Positions 25,616-34,844 of a stretch of 64,000 nt of DNA are shown in pieces (the stretch's first letter is position 1; each line of letters begins with the position of its first letter). The DNA lies in contig NZ_CP022985.1 of the NCBI RefSeq assembly GCF_003425985.1, positions 4,510,001 through 4,574,000 of the forward strand, in the 5' to 3' direction. The stretch is from Mariniflexile sp. TRM1-10. GTDB taxonomy: Bacteria; Bacteroidota; Bacteroidia; Flavobacteriales; Flavobacteriaceae. The position numbers were made by a program, and so were the translations under genes. The notes below the pieces were generated by a model. It was not told the origin of the DNA, searched no databases, and saw only the letters and a list, made by a program, of their open reading frames with translations.

Positions 25616-25657
25616 ATTTTGTACTTTAAGGATGATAAGTCGTAATCATTTTGAAAT

Positions 25658-25758
25658 CTTACAAACTGACTAAAAGTCACTGGAAAATTAGTCTTAATCT
25701 GACGTTTTGTCTTTAAAATCGCGCTGGTAAGATTATTGACTTAATCAGTTTGTAAAAG
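25658..25758. repeat. Imperfect inverted repeat between ytxJ and clpB
   Basis: ACAAACTGA (25661-25669), with flanks, faces TCAGTTTGT (25745-25753) across about 75 bp. Extended arms CTTACAAACTGACTAAAAGTC and GACTTAATCAGTTTGTAAAAG pair with a few mismatches. It occupies most of the divergent clpB upstream region. It may be another small inverted-repeat element or part of the clpB control region. Confidence 0.4.
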
Positions 25759-25775
25759 TAAAACAATAAAAATAG

Positions 25776-25795
25776 ACTCCCTCCTTCGAGGGAGT
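25776..25795 (+). promoter_or_regulatory. Stem-loop in the clpB leader
   Basis: ACTCCCTC CTTC GAGGGAGT is a perfect 8 bp stem with a four-base loop, ending 16 bp before the clpB ATG. In the mRNA it would lie in the leader just ahead of the start codon. It could affect translation, but the same short hairpin may also be a common intergenic repeat. Confidence 0.4.
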
Positions 25796-25811
25796 GAAAA
25801 AATATACAAAG

Positions 25812-28427
25812 ATGAACTTAAATAATTATACAATAAAATCGCAAGAGGCCATACAGCAAGCGCAACAAATTGCCCAAGGTTTCGGACATCAACAAATCGA
25901 GAACGAACACCTTTTTAAGGGCATTTTTGAAGTTGATGAAAATGTGCTCCCATTCATTTTAAAAAAATTGAATGTAAACATCAACATTCTTGAACAGGCT
26001 TTAAATAAACAATTAGAAAGTTTTTCTAAAGTAACCGGTAGTGAACTCATGCTTTCTCGCGAAGCAGGAAAAACACTTAATGAAGCCGCTATTATTGCTA
26101 AAAAAATGAAAGATGACTATGTTTCTGTAGAACATTTAATCATTGCTATTTTTAAATCGAACAGTAAAATAGCGCAAATGTTAAAAGACCAAGGTGTTAC
26201 CGAAAAAGCCCTAACCGCCAGTATTGACGAACTAAGGCAAGGGGAACGGGTAACATCCCAAAGTCAGGAAGAAACATACAACTCCCTAAATAAATATGCT
26301 AAAAATTTAAATCAACTTGCAAAAGACGGCAAGTTAGACCCTGTAATTGGTCGCGATGAAGAAATTAGAAGAATCCTTCAAATACTATCACGTAGAACCA
26401 AAAACAATCCCATTTTAGTAGGTGAACCCGGTACAGGCAAAACCGCCATTGCCGAAGGGTTGGCACACCGAATTATTGATGGTGACATCCCCGAAAACCT
26501 AAAAAACAAACAAATTTTCGCCTTAGATATGGGCGCCTTAATAGCAGGTGCTAAATACAAAGGTGAGTTCGAAGAACGCTTAAAAGCCGTTATAAAAGAA
26601 GTAACCAGTAGCAATGGTGACATTGTGCTTTTTATTGACGAAATACATACCCTTGTTGGCGCTGGTGGTGGACAAGGCGCTATGGATGCTGCAAATATTT
26701 TAAAACCTGCTTTAGCAAGAGGTGAATTGCGTGCTATTGGTGCAACCACATTAGATGAGTATCAAAAATATTTTGAGAAAGACAAAGCCTTGGAGCGTCG
26801 TTTTCAAAAAGTAATGGTAGACGAACCAGATACCGAAAGCGCTATTTCGATACTTCGTGGTATTAAAGAAAAATATGAAACACACCACAAAGTACGTATT
26901 AAAGACGAGGCTATCATTGGTGCGGTAGAACTATCACAACGCTACATTACCAATCGTTTCTTACCAGATAAAGCCATCGATTTAATGGACGAGGCGGCTT
27001 CTAAATTGCGTATGGAAATCAATTCCAAACCCGAAGAATTGGATGTTTTAGACAGAAAAGTGATGCAACTGGAAATTGAAATTGAAGCTATTAAGCGTGA
27101 AAAAGACGAAAACAAATTAAAAATACTGCGTTCGGATTTAGCAAACATTAAAGAACAACGCAACGAAATAAACGCCAAGTGGAAAAGTGAAAAAGAGGCG
27201 GTCGAAAACGTTCAAAACACCAAGCAAGCCATCGAAAATTTCAAACTAGAGGCAGAAAGAGCCGAACGTGAAGGTGATTACGGTAAAGTAGCAGAATTAC
27301 GTTATGGTAAAATAAAAGAAGCCCAAGAACAACTGGAAATACTTCAAACGGAATTACAGGCACAATCAGAGCATTCTCTTATAAAAGAAGAAGTAACTTA
27401 TGATGATATTGCTGAAGTAGTCGCAAAATGGACCGGTATTCCCGTTACCAAAATGCTGCAAAGCGAACGTGAAAAGTTATTGAAATTAGAAGACGAACTA
27501 CACAAACGGGTGATTGGTCAAGAAGAAGCTATTGAAGCGGTGAGTGATGCGGTTCGCAGAAGTCGTGCCGGGTTACAAAACCCTAAAAAACCCATAGGAA
27601 CATTTCTGTTTTTAGGGACCACAGGAGTTGGTAAAACCGAATTAGCTAAAGCATTGGCAGAATATTTATTTGATGACGAAAACGCTATGACTCGTATAGA
27701 CATGAGCGAATACCAAGAACGCCATGCCGTAAGCAGACTGGTTGGTGCGCCTCCTGGATATGTAGGTTATGATGAAGGCGGACAATTAACAGAAGCCGTG
27801 AGACGTAAACCATATTCCGTAGTGCTCTTAGATGAAATTGAAAAAGCACATCCTGACACCTTCAACATTCTATTGCAAGTACTGGATGAAGGTCATTTAA
27901 CAGACAATAAAGGACGCGTTGCGGATTTTAAAAACACAATCATAGTTATGACCTCCAACATAGGGAGCCAGATCATACAAGAGCGTTTTGAAGCTACAAA
28001 AGATATTGACTCCGCTATTGAAACGGCAAAAATTGAAGTCTTAGGACTGCTGAAACAAAGTGTACGTCCCGAGTTTTTAAACAGGATTGACGATACCATT
28101 ATGTTCACTCCTTTAACCAAAGACAACATAACAGCTATCGTTAAGCTACAATTAAAAAGCGTTTCAAAAATGATTGGACAACAAGGCATTACGTTTGATG
28201 CCACCCAAGAAGCTATTGAATATTTAGCAGATAAGGGATACAATCCGGAATATGGAGCACGTCCTGTAAAACGTGTGATCCAAAAAGACGTTTTAAACGC
28301 TTTAAGCAAAGAGATTTTAGCAGGTAAAGTAACAACAGACAGTATTATATTATTAGATGCTTTTAATGATAAATTAGTATTTAGAAACCAAAGTGATTTG
28401 GTAACCGAAAAAAATCAAAACAAATAA
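25812..28427 (+). CDS. clpB: ATP-dependent disaggregase ClpB
   Basis: The 871-residue Hsp100 chaperone shows the full ClpB order: Clp N-domain (1-150, NNYTIKSQEAIQQA), first AAA+ with Walker A GEPGTGKT near 204 and Walker B VLFIDEIH, the coiled-coil middle domain (about 405-525) and the second AAA+ with Walker A GTTGVGKT near 602. It dissolves protein aggregates with DnaK. The ATG at 25812 is preferred to a GTG six codons upstream because MNLNNYTIKSQEA is the usual N-terminus and the GTG lies in the leader hairpin. Heat control is expected, but no known heat-shock operator was seen. Confidence 0.97.
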   Translation: MNLNNYTIKSQEAIQQAQQIAQGFGHQQIENEHLFKGIFEVDENVLPFILKKLNVNINILEQALNKQLESFSKVTGSELMLSREAGKTLNEAAIIAKKMKDDYVSVEHLIIAIFKSNSKIAQMLKDQGVTEKALTASIDELRQGERVTSQSQEETYNSLNKYAKNLNQLAKDGKLDPVIGRDEEIRRILQILSRRTKNNPILVGEPGTGKTAIAEGLAHRIIDGDIPENLKNKQIFALDMGALIAGAKYKGEFEERLKAVIKEVTSSNGDIVLFIDEIHTLVGAGGGQGAMDAANILKPALARGELRAIGATTLDEYQKYFEKDKALERRFQKVMVDEPDTESAISILRGIKEKYETHHKVRIKDEAIIGAVELSQRYITNRFLPDKAIDLMDEAASKLRMEINSKPEELDVLDRKVMQLEIEIEAIKREKDENKLKILRSDLANIKEQRNEINAKWKSEKEAVENVQNTKQAIENFKLEAERAEREGDYGKVAELRYGKIKEAQEQLEILQTELQAQSEHSLIKEEVTYDDIAEVVAKWTGIPVTKMLQSEREKLLKLEDELHKRVIGQEEAIEAVSDAVRRSRAGLQNPKKPIGTFLFLGTTGVGKTELAKALAEYLFDDENAMTRIDMSEYQERHAVSRLVGAPPGYVGYDEGGQLTEAVRRKPYSVVLLDEIEKAHPDTFNILLQVLDEGHLTDNKGRVADFKNTIIVMTSNIGSQIIQERFEATKDIDSAIETAKIEVLGLLKQSVRPEFLNRIDDTIMFTPLTKDNITAIVKLQLKSVSKMIGQQGITFDATQEAIEYLADKGYNPEYGARPVKRVIQKDVLNALSKEILAGKVTTDSIILLDAFNDKLVFRNQSDLVTEKNQNK

Positions 28428-28495
28428 TACCATTTAAGCGTTGAAATTACTGTAACAAAACAATTTAATAATAGTCTTATAATTGGTTGGTTAGC

Positions 28496-28537
28496 AAAAG
28501 CAACATGATTCTTTCAAAAGATGATTGTTGCTTTTTA
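28496..28537 (+). terminator. Terminator after clpB
   Basis: AAAGCAACA pairs with TGTTGCTTT, followed by a T-rich tail. It lies about 70 bp past the stop codon. The remaining bases up to 28744 hold no gene. A TAGTTTTG -7 type element at 28680-28687 probably serves the following deoC-like gene. Confidence 0.75.
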
Positions 28538-28679
28538 TTTTTACCTTCATTCAACAAATTTAGACAGTCACTTAATTTATCTGTCTTTACAATATTTTGA
28601 TTTTAACTCAGTTAATAAGATGGTTAACAAAAATTATTTTGAAATCGATAAACGGCAGCTTAATATCGACCAAATTACG

Positions 28680-28687
28680 TAGTTTTG
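28680..28687 (+). promoter_or_regulatory. -7 element of the deoC-like gene
   Basis: TAGTTTTG matches TAnnTTTG, 58 bp upstream of the ATG at 28745. No clear -33 partner. Confidence 0.4.
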
Positions 28688-28744
28688 TATATTGTAAAGC
28701 CCCAAGCAATACAAAAAATTAATCCTAAAAACCTACTTATAGCC

Positions 28745-29491
28745 ATGGATATACCCAAATATATTGACTATTCATTATTAAAAGCAACATCCTCCGAACG
28801 TGATGTTATAAACCTTTGCCACGAAGCTAAACTGAATAATTTTTACGCCATTTGCATCAACACCACTTATGTGGCATTAGCAAAACAACTTCTAGAAAAC
28901 ACAGATATAAAAGTATCTGCTGTTGTTGGTTTTCCACTAGGAGCCATGTCTACTGCCGCCAAGGTTTTTGAAGCAAAAAAAGCGATTGAAGACGGTGCCG
29001 ATGAAATTGAAATGGTTATGAATTTAGGATATCTTAAAAGCAAAAATTACGTATCGGTTTTAAAAGATATTGTCGATGTAAAAATAGCCATAAAAAATAC
29101 GCCTTTAAAGTTGATTTTAGAGATTTCCGAATTAAACAAAAACGAAATTATCAAAGCCTGTAATATCTGCTTAGATGCTAAGGTAGATGTTATTAAAACT
29201 TCCAGCGGCTTTTCAAAAGGAGGAGCTACGTTAACCGCTACAAAAATCATCAAAAAGACCATAAGAGATCGAGCCCAAATAATGGTTTCTGGTGGTATAG
29301 ATGACTTTGATACAGCTATTAAATACCTAGAAGCTGGTGCCGATAGAATTGAAACCTCAACCAATATCAACAATATAAAAACACCCAGCAGCTCACTTCA
29401 AAATAGAAATGTAAAAGTCTATAGAAAATATTTGGAAGCTGCCCAAAAAGAAAGTGTTCTGGAAACCAATACAGCAAGCTACAATGGGTAA
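28745..29491 (+). CDS. Deoxyribose-phosphate aldolase paralogue with altered active site
   Basis: The 248-residue protein is a DERA-family TIM barrel. It keeps the Schiff-base lysine, K151 in VIKTSSGF. The Asp of the catalytic DEIDxV segment is Glu (E89 in ADEIEMV), and the second lysine, normally in KxSGGI, is Met (M180 in IMVSGGI). A 30-residue C-terminal tail (QNRNVKVYRKYLEAAQKE) is extra. The neighbouring true DERA at 29801 has all three residues. It may have a new substrate or reduced activity. ATG 28745 is chosen over an upstream TTG because it aligns with the start of the paralogue. Confidence 0.85.
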   Translation: MDIPKYIDYSLLKATSSERDVINLCHEAKLNNFYAICINTTYVALAKQLLENTDIKVSAVVGFPLGAMSTAAKVFEAKKAIEDGADEIEMVMNLGYLKSKNYVSVLKDIVDVKIAIKNTPLKLILEISELNKNEIIKACNICLDAKVDVIKTSSGFSKGGATLTATKIIKKTIRDRAQIMVSGGIDDFDTAIKYLEAGADRIETSTNINNIKTPSSSLQNRNVKVYRKYLEAAQKESVLETNTASYNG

Positions 29492-29540
29492 TTGTTAAAA
29501 GCCCAGATACACACAACAGTCCTTCACATAAACTTGATAT

Positions 29541-29579
29541 AGACAGTTTGATTGTAAATTCAAAACAATCAAATTGTCT
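29541..29579 (+). terminator. Hairpin between the two deoC genes
   Basis: AGACAGTTTGATTGT pairs with ACAATCAAATTGTCT (14 of 15) across a 9-base loop, about 50 bp beyond the first deoC stop; a weak A/T tail follows. The rest of 29580-29800 contains GGGGCAAGCCC and GAGGCAAGCCTC palindromes and no convincing gene. The two deoC genes may therefore be separate transcripts. Confidence 0.6.
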
Positions 29580-29800
29580 ATTTATAATTCCCAATGGCCA
29601 ACTACTTCGGGGCAAGCCCACGGGACATATACAGGAAGAACATTCAAAATTCGAGGCAAGCCTCGGAGTATTCAAATCTCAATTATCGAGTAAATTCAAA
29701 GAATTGTTAATACCTTTGGCATACAAGCATGCCAATAAGTTTAAAATATGATATTTAACATATTTGGATAGGTCGATATGCCTTAAATTTGAACTACATC

Positions 29801-30469
29801 ATGAAACACTTAAGTAGTTATATAGATCACACACTTTTAAAAGCAACAGCCACAAAAAGCGCTATTATACAGCTTTGTAACGAAGCAAAGCAATACCAAT
29901 TCCATGCTGTCTGTGTCAATTCCTGTTATGTAACATTGGCCAAAAACCAACTAAAAAACAGCGAAGTAAGCGTGTGTTGCGTTGTTGGATTTCCTTTAGG
30001 CGCTATAAGTACCCAAGCCAAAGTAGCCGAGACAAAACAAGCTTTAAAGGATGGTGCAGATGAAATTGATATGGTATTGAACATTGGTTTACTAAAAAGC
30101 AAAGATTTTGATGCCGTTGGGAAAGATATCGAAGCGGTAAAAAAATGCATGCCACATCAAACTTTAAAAGTCATTTTAGAGACATGTTATCTTGAAGATC
30201 TCGAAATAATTAATGCCAGTAAATTGGCTGTACAGAGTGGCGCCGATTTTTTAAAAACCTCAACTGGTTTTGGAACCGGAGGAGCCACTTTTCACGACAT
30301 AAATCTCATGAAAAGTGTCGCCAATGGAAACGTGAAAATTAAAGCCTCTGGAGGCATAAAAGACTATCAAACAGCATTGGAATATATTAATTTAGGTGTC
30401 GAACGCTTAGGAACCTCTTCTGGAATTGCCATAGTTACAGGAGAAACCTCAACAGAAAACAACTATTAA
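29801..30469 (+). CDS. deoC: Deoxyribose-phosphate aldolase
   Basis: The 222-residue TIM-barrel aldolase cleaves 2-deoxyribose 5-phosphate to glyceraldehyde 3-phosphate and acetaldehyde in deoxynucleoside catabolism. The catalytic set is complete: D90 in ADEIDMV, Schiff-base K152 in LKTSTGFGTGG, and K181 in IKASGGI. The N-terminus YIDHTLLKATAT is canonical. The ATG at 29801 is preferred to a TTG four codons earlier. deoD follows after 70 bp, giving a nucleoside salvage pair. Confidence 0.94.
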   Translation: MKHLSSYIDHTLLKATATKSAIIQLCNEAKQYQFHAVCVNSCYVTLAKNQLKNSEVSVCCVVGFPLGAISTQAKVAETKQALKDGADEIDMVLNIGLLKSKDFDAVGKDIEAVKKCMPHQTLKVILETCYLEDLEIINASKLAVQSGADFLKTSTGFGTGGATFHDINLMKSVANGNVKIKASGGIKDYQTALEYINLGVERLGTSSGIAIVTGETSTENNY

Positions 30470-30539
30470 CCAATGATTTCAAATCCAATACATTCCCTAC
30501 TTTCAACTTTTTAACTTTTTAACTTTTCAACTTAAACCA

Positions 30540-31238
30540 ATGAGCATACACATAGAAGCAAAAAAAGGCGATATTGCGGAAACCATCTTATTGCCAGGAG
30601 ATCCATTACGAGCTAAATGGATTGCGGAAACGTTTTTTGAAAACCCTATTTGCTTCAACCAAATACGAGGCATGTTAGGCTACACAGGAACTTACAACAA
30701 CAAACGTGTATCGGTTATGGGAACGGGCATGGGCGTACCTTCTATCTCAATTTATGCTCACGAACTTATAGCCGAATATGATGTAAAAAACTTAATTCGC
30801 GTTGGTAGCGCAGGTTCATACCAAAGCCATGTGAAAATTAGAGATATTGTATTGGCTATGGCGGCATCATCAAATTCCGGGGTAAATGAAATACGCTTTA
30901 GTGGTGCAGACTATGCGCCCACTGCCAATTTCGAACTATTTCAAAAAGCTGTTGAAGCTGCAAAATCTAAAAACATCGCTATTAAAGCTGGCAATGTTTT
31001 CACATCAGACGAGTTTTATGCTGATGATTTTGAATCCTATAAAAAATGGTCTAAGTTTGGAGTCCTTTGTGTTGAAATGGAGACTGCTGGCCTATATACG
31101 GTAGCGGCAAAACATCGTGTCAATGCGTTGAGTATTTTAACAATTTCAGATTCTTTGGTAACGGGTGAGCGAATTACTTCCAAAGAACGGGAAACCACCT
31201 TTAAGGACATGATTGAAGTAGCTCTGGAACTCGCCTAG
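30540..31238 (+). CDS. deoD: Purine-nucleoside phosphorylase, DeoD type
   Basis: The 232-residue hexameric-type PNP splits purine (deoxy)nucleosides with phosphate. Motifs are [29 protein letters not shown] at the start (kept short here: [13 protein letters not shown]), the [12 protein letters not shown] active-site part near 61-72, RVGSAGSY near 87-94, and MEMETAG-like VEMETAGLY near 178. It follows the two deoC genes and fits with them in deoxynucleoside use. Its stop codon overlaps that of the convergent pxpC through the shared CTAG at 31235-31238. Confidence 0.95.
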   Translation: MSIHIEAKKGDIAETILLPGDPLRAKWIAETFFENPICFNQIRGMLGYTGTYNNKRVSVMGTGMGVPSISIYAHELIAEYDVKNLIRVGSAGSYQSHVKIRDIVLAMAASSNSGVNEIRFSGADYAPTANFELFQKAVEAAKSKNIAIKAGNVFTSDEFYADDFESYKKWSKFGVLCVEMETAGLYTVAAKHRVNALSILTISDSLVTGERITSKERETTFKDMIEVALELA

Positions 31239-32092
31239 ACCCATTTAAAATGTATGGCACTTCCAGTAAACTTTTGAGCCAAAACACTAATAGCCGATTC
31301 TTTTAGCTGAAGCACTCTGGGATAACCGCCTGTTGTTTGGCAATCGCGCATTAAAATAATCAGTTTACCAGAAGGTGTTAATTGAACCGTTCCCGGCAGT
31401 ACCGCCGATGTTATAATAGGCTCTAGATTGTTTTCCAAAGGTTCTGAAAGTTGATATGCCATGCGGCTATTATCTTTTGAAATGGTAAATTCATTTTGAA
31501 GCAAAAATGCTTGCTGATCCTTAGATAAGAAATCAAATTCAGGGCCTTTATAAACAGCTATATCTTTAGTTATAAAATGTTCGTTTTTTACTTTAATTAA
31601 AGCGTTTTTAGACTCTGTAAATAAATCATTTATAAGAATTTTCAATTCATTATTTTTAGAAAGTTTAAATCGCTCGGTAATGCCTTTATACATACTTCTG
31701 CTATCCATTACTTTTTCAGTTTTAAAACCACCCAAAACAGCTAAATAACTACGGAACCCTATATTCAATTTACCAAAAGATAACACGTCTCCTGCATTTA
31801 CTTTTATAATTTTATTAAGATGGATAGGGTTATCGTTCAATTTGGGCGACATATCTGCACCTGAAATACAAATACATGTCTCTCTGTTAAATTGAAGTGT
31901 AGCACCCGTCATACTCATTTCAATAACCGCAGCGCTTTCCTCGTTACCTAAAACATGGTTAGCTAATGCTGCCGAATACGCATCCATAACTCCCGAATAG
32001 GGCACACCATACTGCTGAAAGCCCATACGCCCTAAATCTTGAATGCTTGAATATAACCCCGGGCTCAACACTTTAATCACGCCATACCTCAC
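31235..32092 (-). CDS. pxpC: 5-oxoprolinase subunit C (biotin-dependent carboxyltransferase-like)
   Basis: The 285-residue protein is a KipA/PxpC-type subunit of the ATP-dependent 5-oxoprolinase, which opens pyroglutamate to glutamate. It shows [28 protein letters not shown] at the start (conserved core QDLGR.G.Q..GVP.SG.MD) and [10 protein letters not shown] near the C-terminus. It is slightly shorter than many homologues (about 300-310) but has both conserved ends. It overlaps pxpB by 20 bp, indicating coupled translation. Confidence 0.93.
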   Translation of the reverse strand: MRYGVIKVLSPGLYSSIQDLGRMGFQQYGVPYSGVMDAYSAALANHVLGNEESAAVIEMSMTGATLQFNRETCICISGADMSPKLNDNPIHLNKIIKVNAGDVLSFGKLNIGFRSYLAVLGGFKTEKVMDSRSMYKGITERFKLSKNNELKILINDLFTESKNALIKVKNEHFITKDIAVYKGPEFDFLSKDQQAFLLQNEFTISKDNSRMAYQLSEPLENNLEPIITSAVLPGTVQLTPSGKLIILMRDCQTTGGYPRVLQLKESAISVLAQKFTGSAIHFKWV

Positions 32093-32804
32093 TTTCTAAT
32101 TTATATACGCCAGCTTCTACTAAAGCCTTAATATCTTTGTATTCATTTAAAGAAATGGGTTCAAAAACAATCTTATCGCCTGCTTTTGCAAAACAGGGTT
32201 GCTCTAATTTCGGATTAAAAAAATCGATAGGCGAATTGCCTATAACATTCCAACCTCCAGGGCTCACCGTTGGGTAAACGCCCGTTTGGTTACCTCCAAT
32301 AGCTACTGCGCCTTTTTCAATTTGCAACCTTGGAGTTGATTTTCTGGGAACATAGAGCGATTCTTCCAAACCACCCAAATATAAAAATCCGGGTAAAAAA
32401 CCAATAAAATAAACGGTATAAACAGCTTGGGAATGTTGCTTAATAATGGTTTCTTTTGATAGTTTTTTTTCCAAAGAAATCGCCTCTAAATCAATCGCAA
32501 AAACAGCATCATAGCATACTGGGATTTTCCATAAAACTGACACACTGTCATCATGTGATTTTAACGATTTGTATAAAGTTTCAAGATGGTTTACCTCATT
32601 TTTGAAATTCCTACAAATAGAATCATAAATAATTAATAACGAGTTATATGCAAGCTTTAATTCAACAATAGATTTAATATTTTTTTTCTCTATAACCGTT
32701 TTAAACGCAATAATATCTTTTAGGATTGTTTCATCAATAACCGCTGGCCATTCCGCCAAAATAGAACGCTCACCAAACGGTTTATATGTAAGATTGAAGG
32801 CCAT
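32073..32804 (-). CDS. pxpB: 5-oxoprolinase subunit B (KipI family)
   Basis: The 243-residue protein matches the PxpB/KipI allophanate-hydrolase-subunit-1 family: FGERSILAEW near the start, the segment FLPGFLYLGGL near residue 134, PRKSTPRLQIEKGAVAIGG, and QTGVYPTVSPGGWNVIG near 175-195. Together with PxpA and PxpC it forms the pyroglutamate-opening enzyme. It begins 5 bp after pxpA ends and overlaps pxpC, so the order A-B-C forms one compact operon. Confidence 0.94.
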   Translation of the reverse strand: MAFNLTYKPFGERSILAEWPAVIDETILKDIIAFKTVIEKKNIKSIVELKLAYNSLLIIYDSICRNFKNEVNHLETLYKSLKSHDDSVSVLWKIPVCYDAVFAIDLEAISLEKKLSKETIIKQHSQAVYTVYFIGFLPGFLYLGGLEESLYVPRKSTPRLQIEKGAVAIGGNQTGVYPTVSPGGWNVIGNSPIDFFNPKLEQPCFAKAGDKIVFEPISLNEYKDIKALVEAGVYKLESEVWRD

Positions 32805-32809
32805 TAAAT

Positions 32810-33550
32810 TTACAAGATTTTAATGCCTACCGTTTCCAAATTCATACGTAATTTTTTAAGTAATTCTTCCGCATGCAAATGATCGCCATGCACACAAAAA
32901 GTTTCTGCTTTTATAGCCGCTTCTGTTCCAGTAACTGTTTTTACTTTCCGTTTATCAATCATACGAAACACATGTTCAAACATCGCATCAGAATCATGAA
33001 TAAGCGCATTATTTTCACTACGGGATACCAAGGTTAAGTCATCATTATAATTTCTATCGGCAAATGCTTCGTATGTAACAGGGATATTATTTTGAAGTGC
33101 CAAGGTTTCAATAACCGACTTATAAGGCACATAAAGTTTTACTGGTAGCGCTATACTTTTCATGACTTCAATAATGGTAGTCGCAATTTTAGTATCTTTA
33201 ACCGCCATATTATACAAGGCGCCGTGAGGCTTCACATGATGCAATAGGGCGTTTTCTTCTTGCACAATGGTCATTAAATTACTTATTTGCTCTTTTAATG
33301 AGGTAAACAAGGCTACACAGGGCATATCCATTGGTTTTCTACCAAAATTTTTCACATCAGGAAAGGAAGGATGGGCTCCTATTTTAATGCGGTGCTGTTT
33401 TGCTAGTTCAACCACTTTACGCATGGTTTTACTGTTGCCTGCGTGTCCGCCACAAGCAATATTGCATGACGATACATAAGGCATTAATAGCGATTCGTTG
33501 CCAATGCCTTCTCCTACATCTACATTTATATCAACACTTTGGATTTGCAC
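32810..33550 (-). CDS. pxpA: 5-oxoprolinase subunit A (LamB/YcsF family)
   Basis: The 246-residue protein shows the LamB/YcsF signature: DINVDVGEGIGNESLLMPYVSS (core DxNVDxGE) near the start, NIACGGHAGN near 30-39, IGAHPSFPD near 57-65, and HVKPHGALYN near 103-112. It is the first gene of the pxpABC operon. A MITE-like element ends 16 bp upstream of its start codon, so the promoter may lie within or beyond that element. Confidence 0.95.
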   Translation of the reverse strand: MQIQSVDINVDVGEGIGNESLLMPYVSSCNIACGGHAGNSKTMRKVVELAKQHRIKIGAHPSFPDVKNFGRKPMDMPCVALFTSLKEQISNLMTIVQEENALLHHVKPHGALYNMAVKDTKIATTIIEVMKSIALPVKLYVPYKSVIETLALQNNIPVTYEAFADRNYNDDLTLVSRSENNALIHDSDAMFEHVFRMIDKRKVKTVTGTEAAIKAETFCVHGDHLHAEELLKKLRMNLETVGIKIL

Positions 33551-33566
33551 TAGTTGTGTTTTATAT

Positions 33567-33746
33567 TGAACTCATCTTGACTTTCTATTTTCTAAAACCT
33601 GCCTGCCGGCAGGCAGGAATGGCTAAAATTCGTCCATATTTTATTTCTTTTTTTATGCTTAACTCTGCTATGCCTTTCAAAAAGTGCCTCATCTGTACAA
33701 ATTTTATCTCATTTTCGGTTAAAAACAAAAAATTAAGATGAGTTCA
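33567..33746. repeat. MITE-like element, subfamily A copy 2, with a nested palindrome
   Basis: TGAACTCATCTTGACTTT at 33567-33584 faces an imperfect inverse ending AAGATGAGTTCA at 33746. The element is inverted relative to the copy at 25052-25213 and matches it over most of its length. Near its left end it carries an added 20 bp palindrome, CCTGCCTGCCGGCAGGCAGG (33598-33617), that copy 1 lacks. Its right end directly abuts the stop codon of the DUF2891 gene. Confidence 0.85.
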
Positions 33747-34844
33747 TTATTTAGAAACAGTGTTCAATGCATAAATAGCAAAACTACCCAGCCAATGTCC
33801 ACCTTCGTAGCTATCTTCAAAAATACTAGGTAATGAATAATTAATATGCTGATTCGCCATATTTTTTAAGTGTTTATACTCTGGCAAGTTTTCCGCAATG
33901 GTATTTAAACACCAAGCTCGAGAAAAATTGACACCATCTAAATGCACCAAACTGCCATCATTTCTATCGGAAACCTTTCCAGTTTCTAATATAAAGCTTT
34001 TATTTTTCAATTGTGGTAAAAATTCATCTAACCATGGTTTAAACGTTTCTTTAGTCAGAATACGTTTCATTAACGCCGCTTCTTCTAAACATGGTGATAA
34101 AAAATCGGTACCACCAGGTTCCCAAGTAATTGGACAGTCTGTATCTGATAAATAAAAATCCTTTGCGCGTTGCTCGATGATTAATTTTAAAGCGGTGTTA
34201 TTTATCGTACTAGCATAATCCCACGCAAAACTTAACCCGAATGCTGTATTTGGGTGCTCGCCTACCCGAATGGGGTAATTTAACTTGGGTAGAAACTCGA
34301 TATATTTCCCAACAACCAAATCGGTTAAGGGCTGCAAATTACTTTCTAATTGTCTTGCTGTTTCACTATCCCAAGTATGCAATGCTTCAGCTAATTTTAA
34401 TAACCACGCCCATCCATAGGTCCGCTCAAACGATTTGTTGTGATTGCCTAAAAAATAAGCTACTTCGGTTTGGATATTTTCTTTGGATATGTTTTGAAGC
34501 AAGCATTGCTCAATGGCTTTGGCGTTTTCTAGGTCTGGAAACTGTTTTAACAAACTTACCAGACTCCAATGCCCATGTACCGAGGAATGCCAATCGAAAC
34601 AGCCGTAAAACGCCGGATGTAAGGTGTTAGGCGATTTCAAATCGGCAGCGCTTCCCAAGGTTTGTGATAATCGATTTGGATATTCGATATTTATACAATG
34701 CAAAGGTAATTGTGCCAACTTATTTGCTTGTTCTAAATTTAGAATGGGTATTGTTTCTTGTTTGATTTCTGGAATTGTAGATTGCTTTTGTGAATTGTTG
34801 CAACTGAAAATTAAAACAACTAATAAAAATGAATAGTATTTCAT
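33747..34844 (-). CDS. DUF2891-family lipoprotein
   Basis: The 365-residue protein has a type II signal peptide (MKYYSFLLVVLIFSC), so it is a lipoprotein. The remainder fits the DUF2891 family: HPAFYGCFDWHSSVHGHWSL near residues 76-95, RTYGWAWLLKLAEAL near 140, GEHPNTAFGLSFAWDYA near 197, ITWEPGGTDFLSPCLEEA near 238 and an SYEGGHWLGSFA end. The helical repeat pattern recalls alpha/alpha-barrel folds, but no activity is established to my knowledge. It ends exactly at the edge of the repeat element. Confidence 0.85.
   Translation of the reverse strand: MKYYSFLLVVLIFSCNNSQKQSTIPEIKQETIPILNLEQANKLAQLPLHCINIEYPNRLSQTLGSAADLKSPNTLHPAFYGCFDWHSSVHGHWSLVSLLKQFPDLENAKAIEQCLLQNISKENIQTEVAYFLGNHNKSFERTYGWAWLLKLAEALHTWDSETARQLESNLQPLTDLVVGKYIEFLPKLNYPIRVGEHPNTAFGLSFAWDYASTINNTALKLIIEQRAKDFYLSDTDCPITWEPGGTDFLSPCLEEAALMKRILTKETFKPWLDEFLPQLKNKSFILETGKVSDRNDGSLVHLDGVNFSRAWCLNTIAENLPEYKHLKNMANQHINYSLPSIFEDSYEGGHWLGSFAIYALNTVSK

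Noticed and set aside
29367..29751. Overlapping frames on both strands between the two deoC genes
   Set aside because: Short, without motifs, and they cover a hairpin and GGCAAGCC palindromes; judged to be chance.
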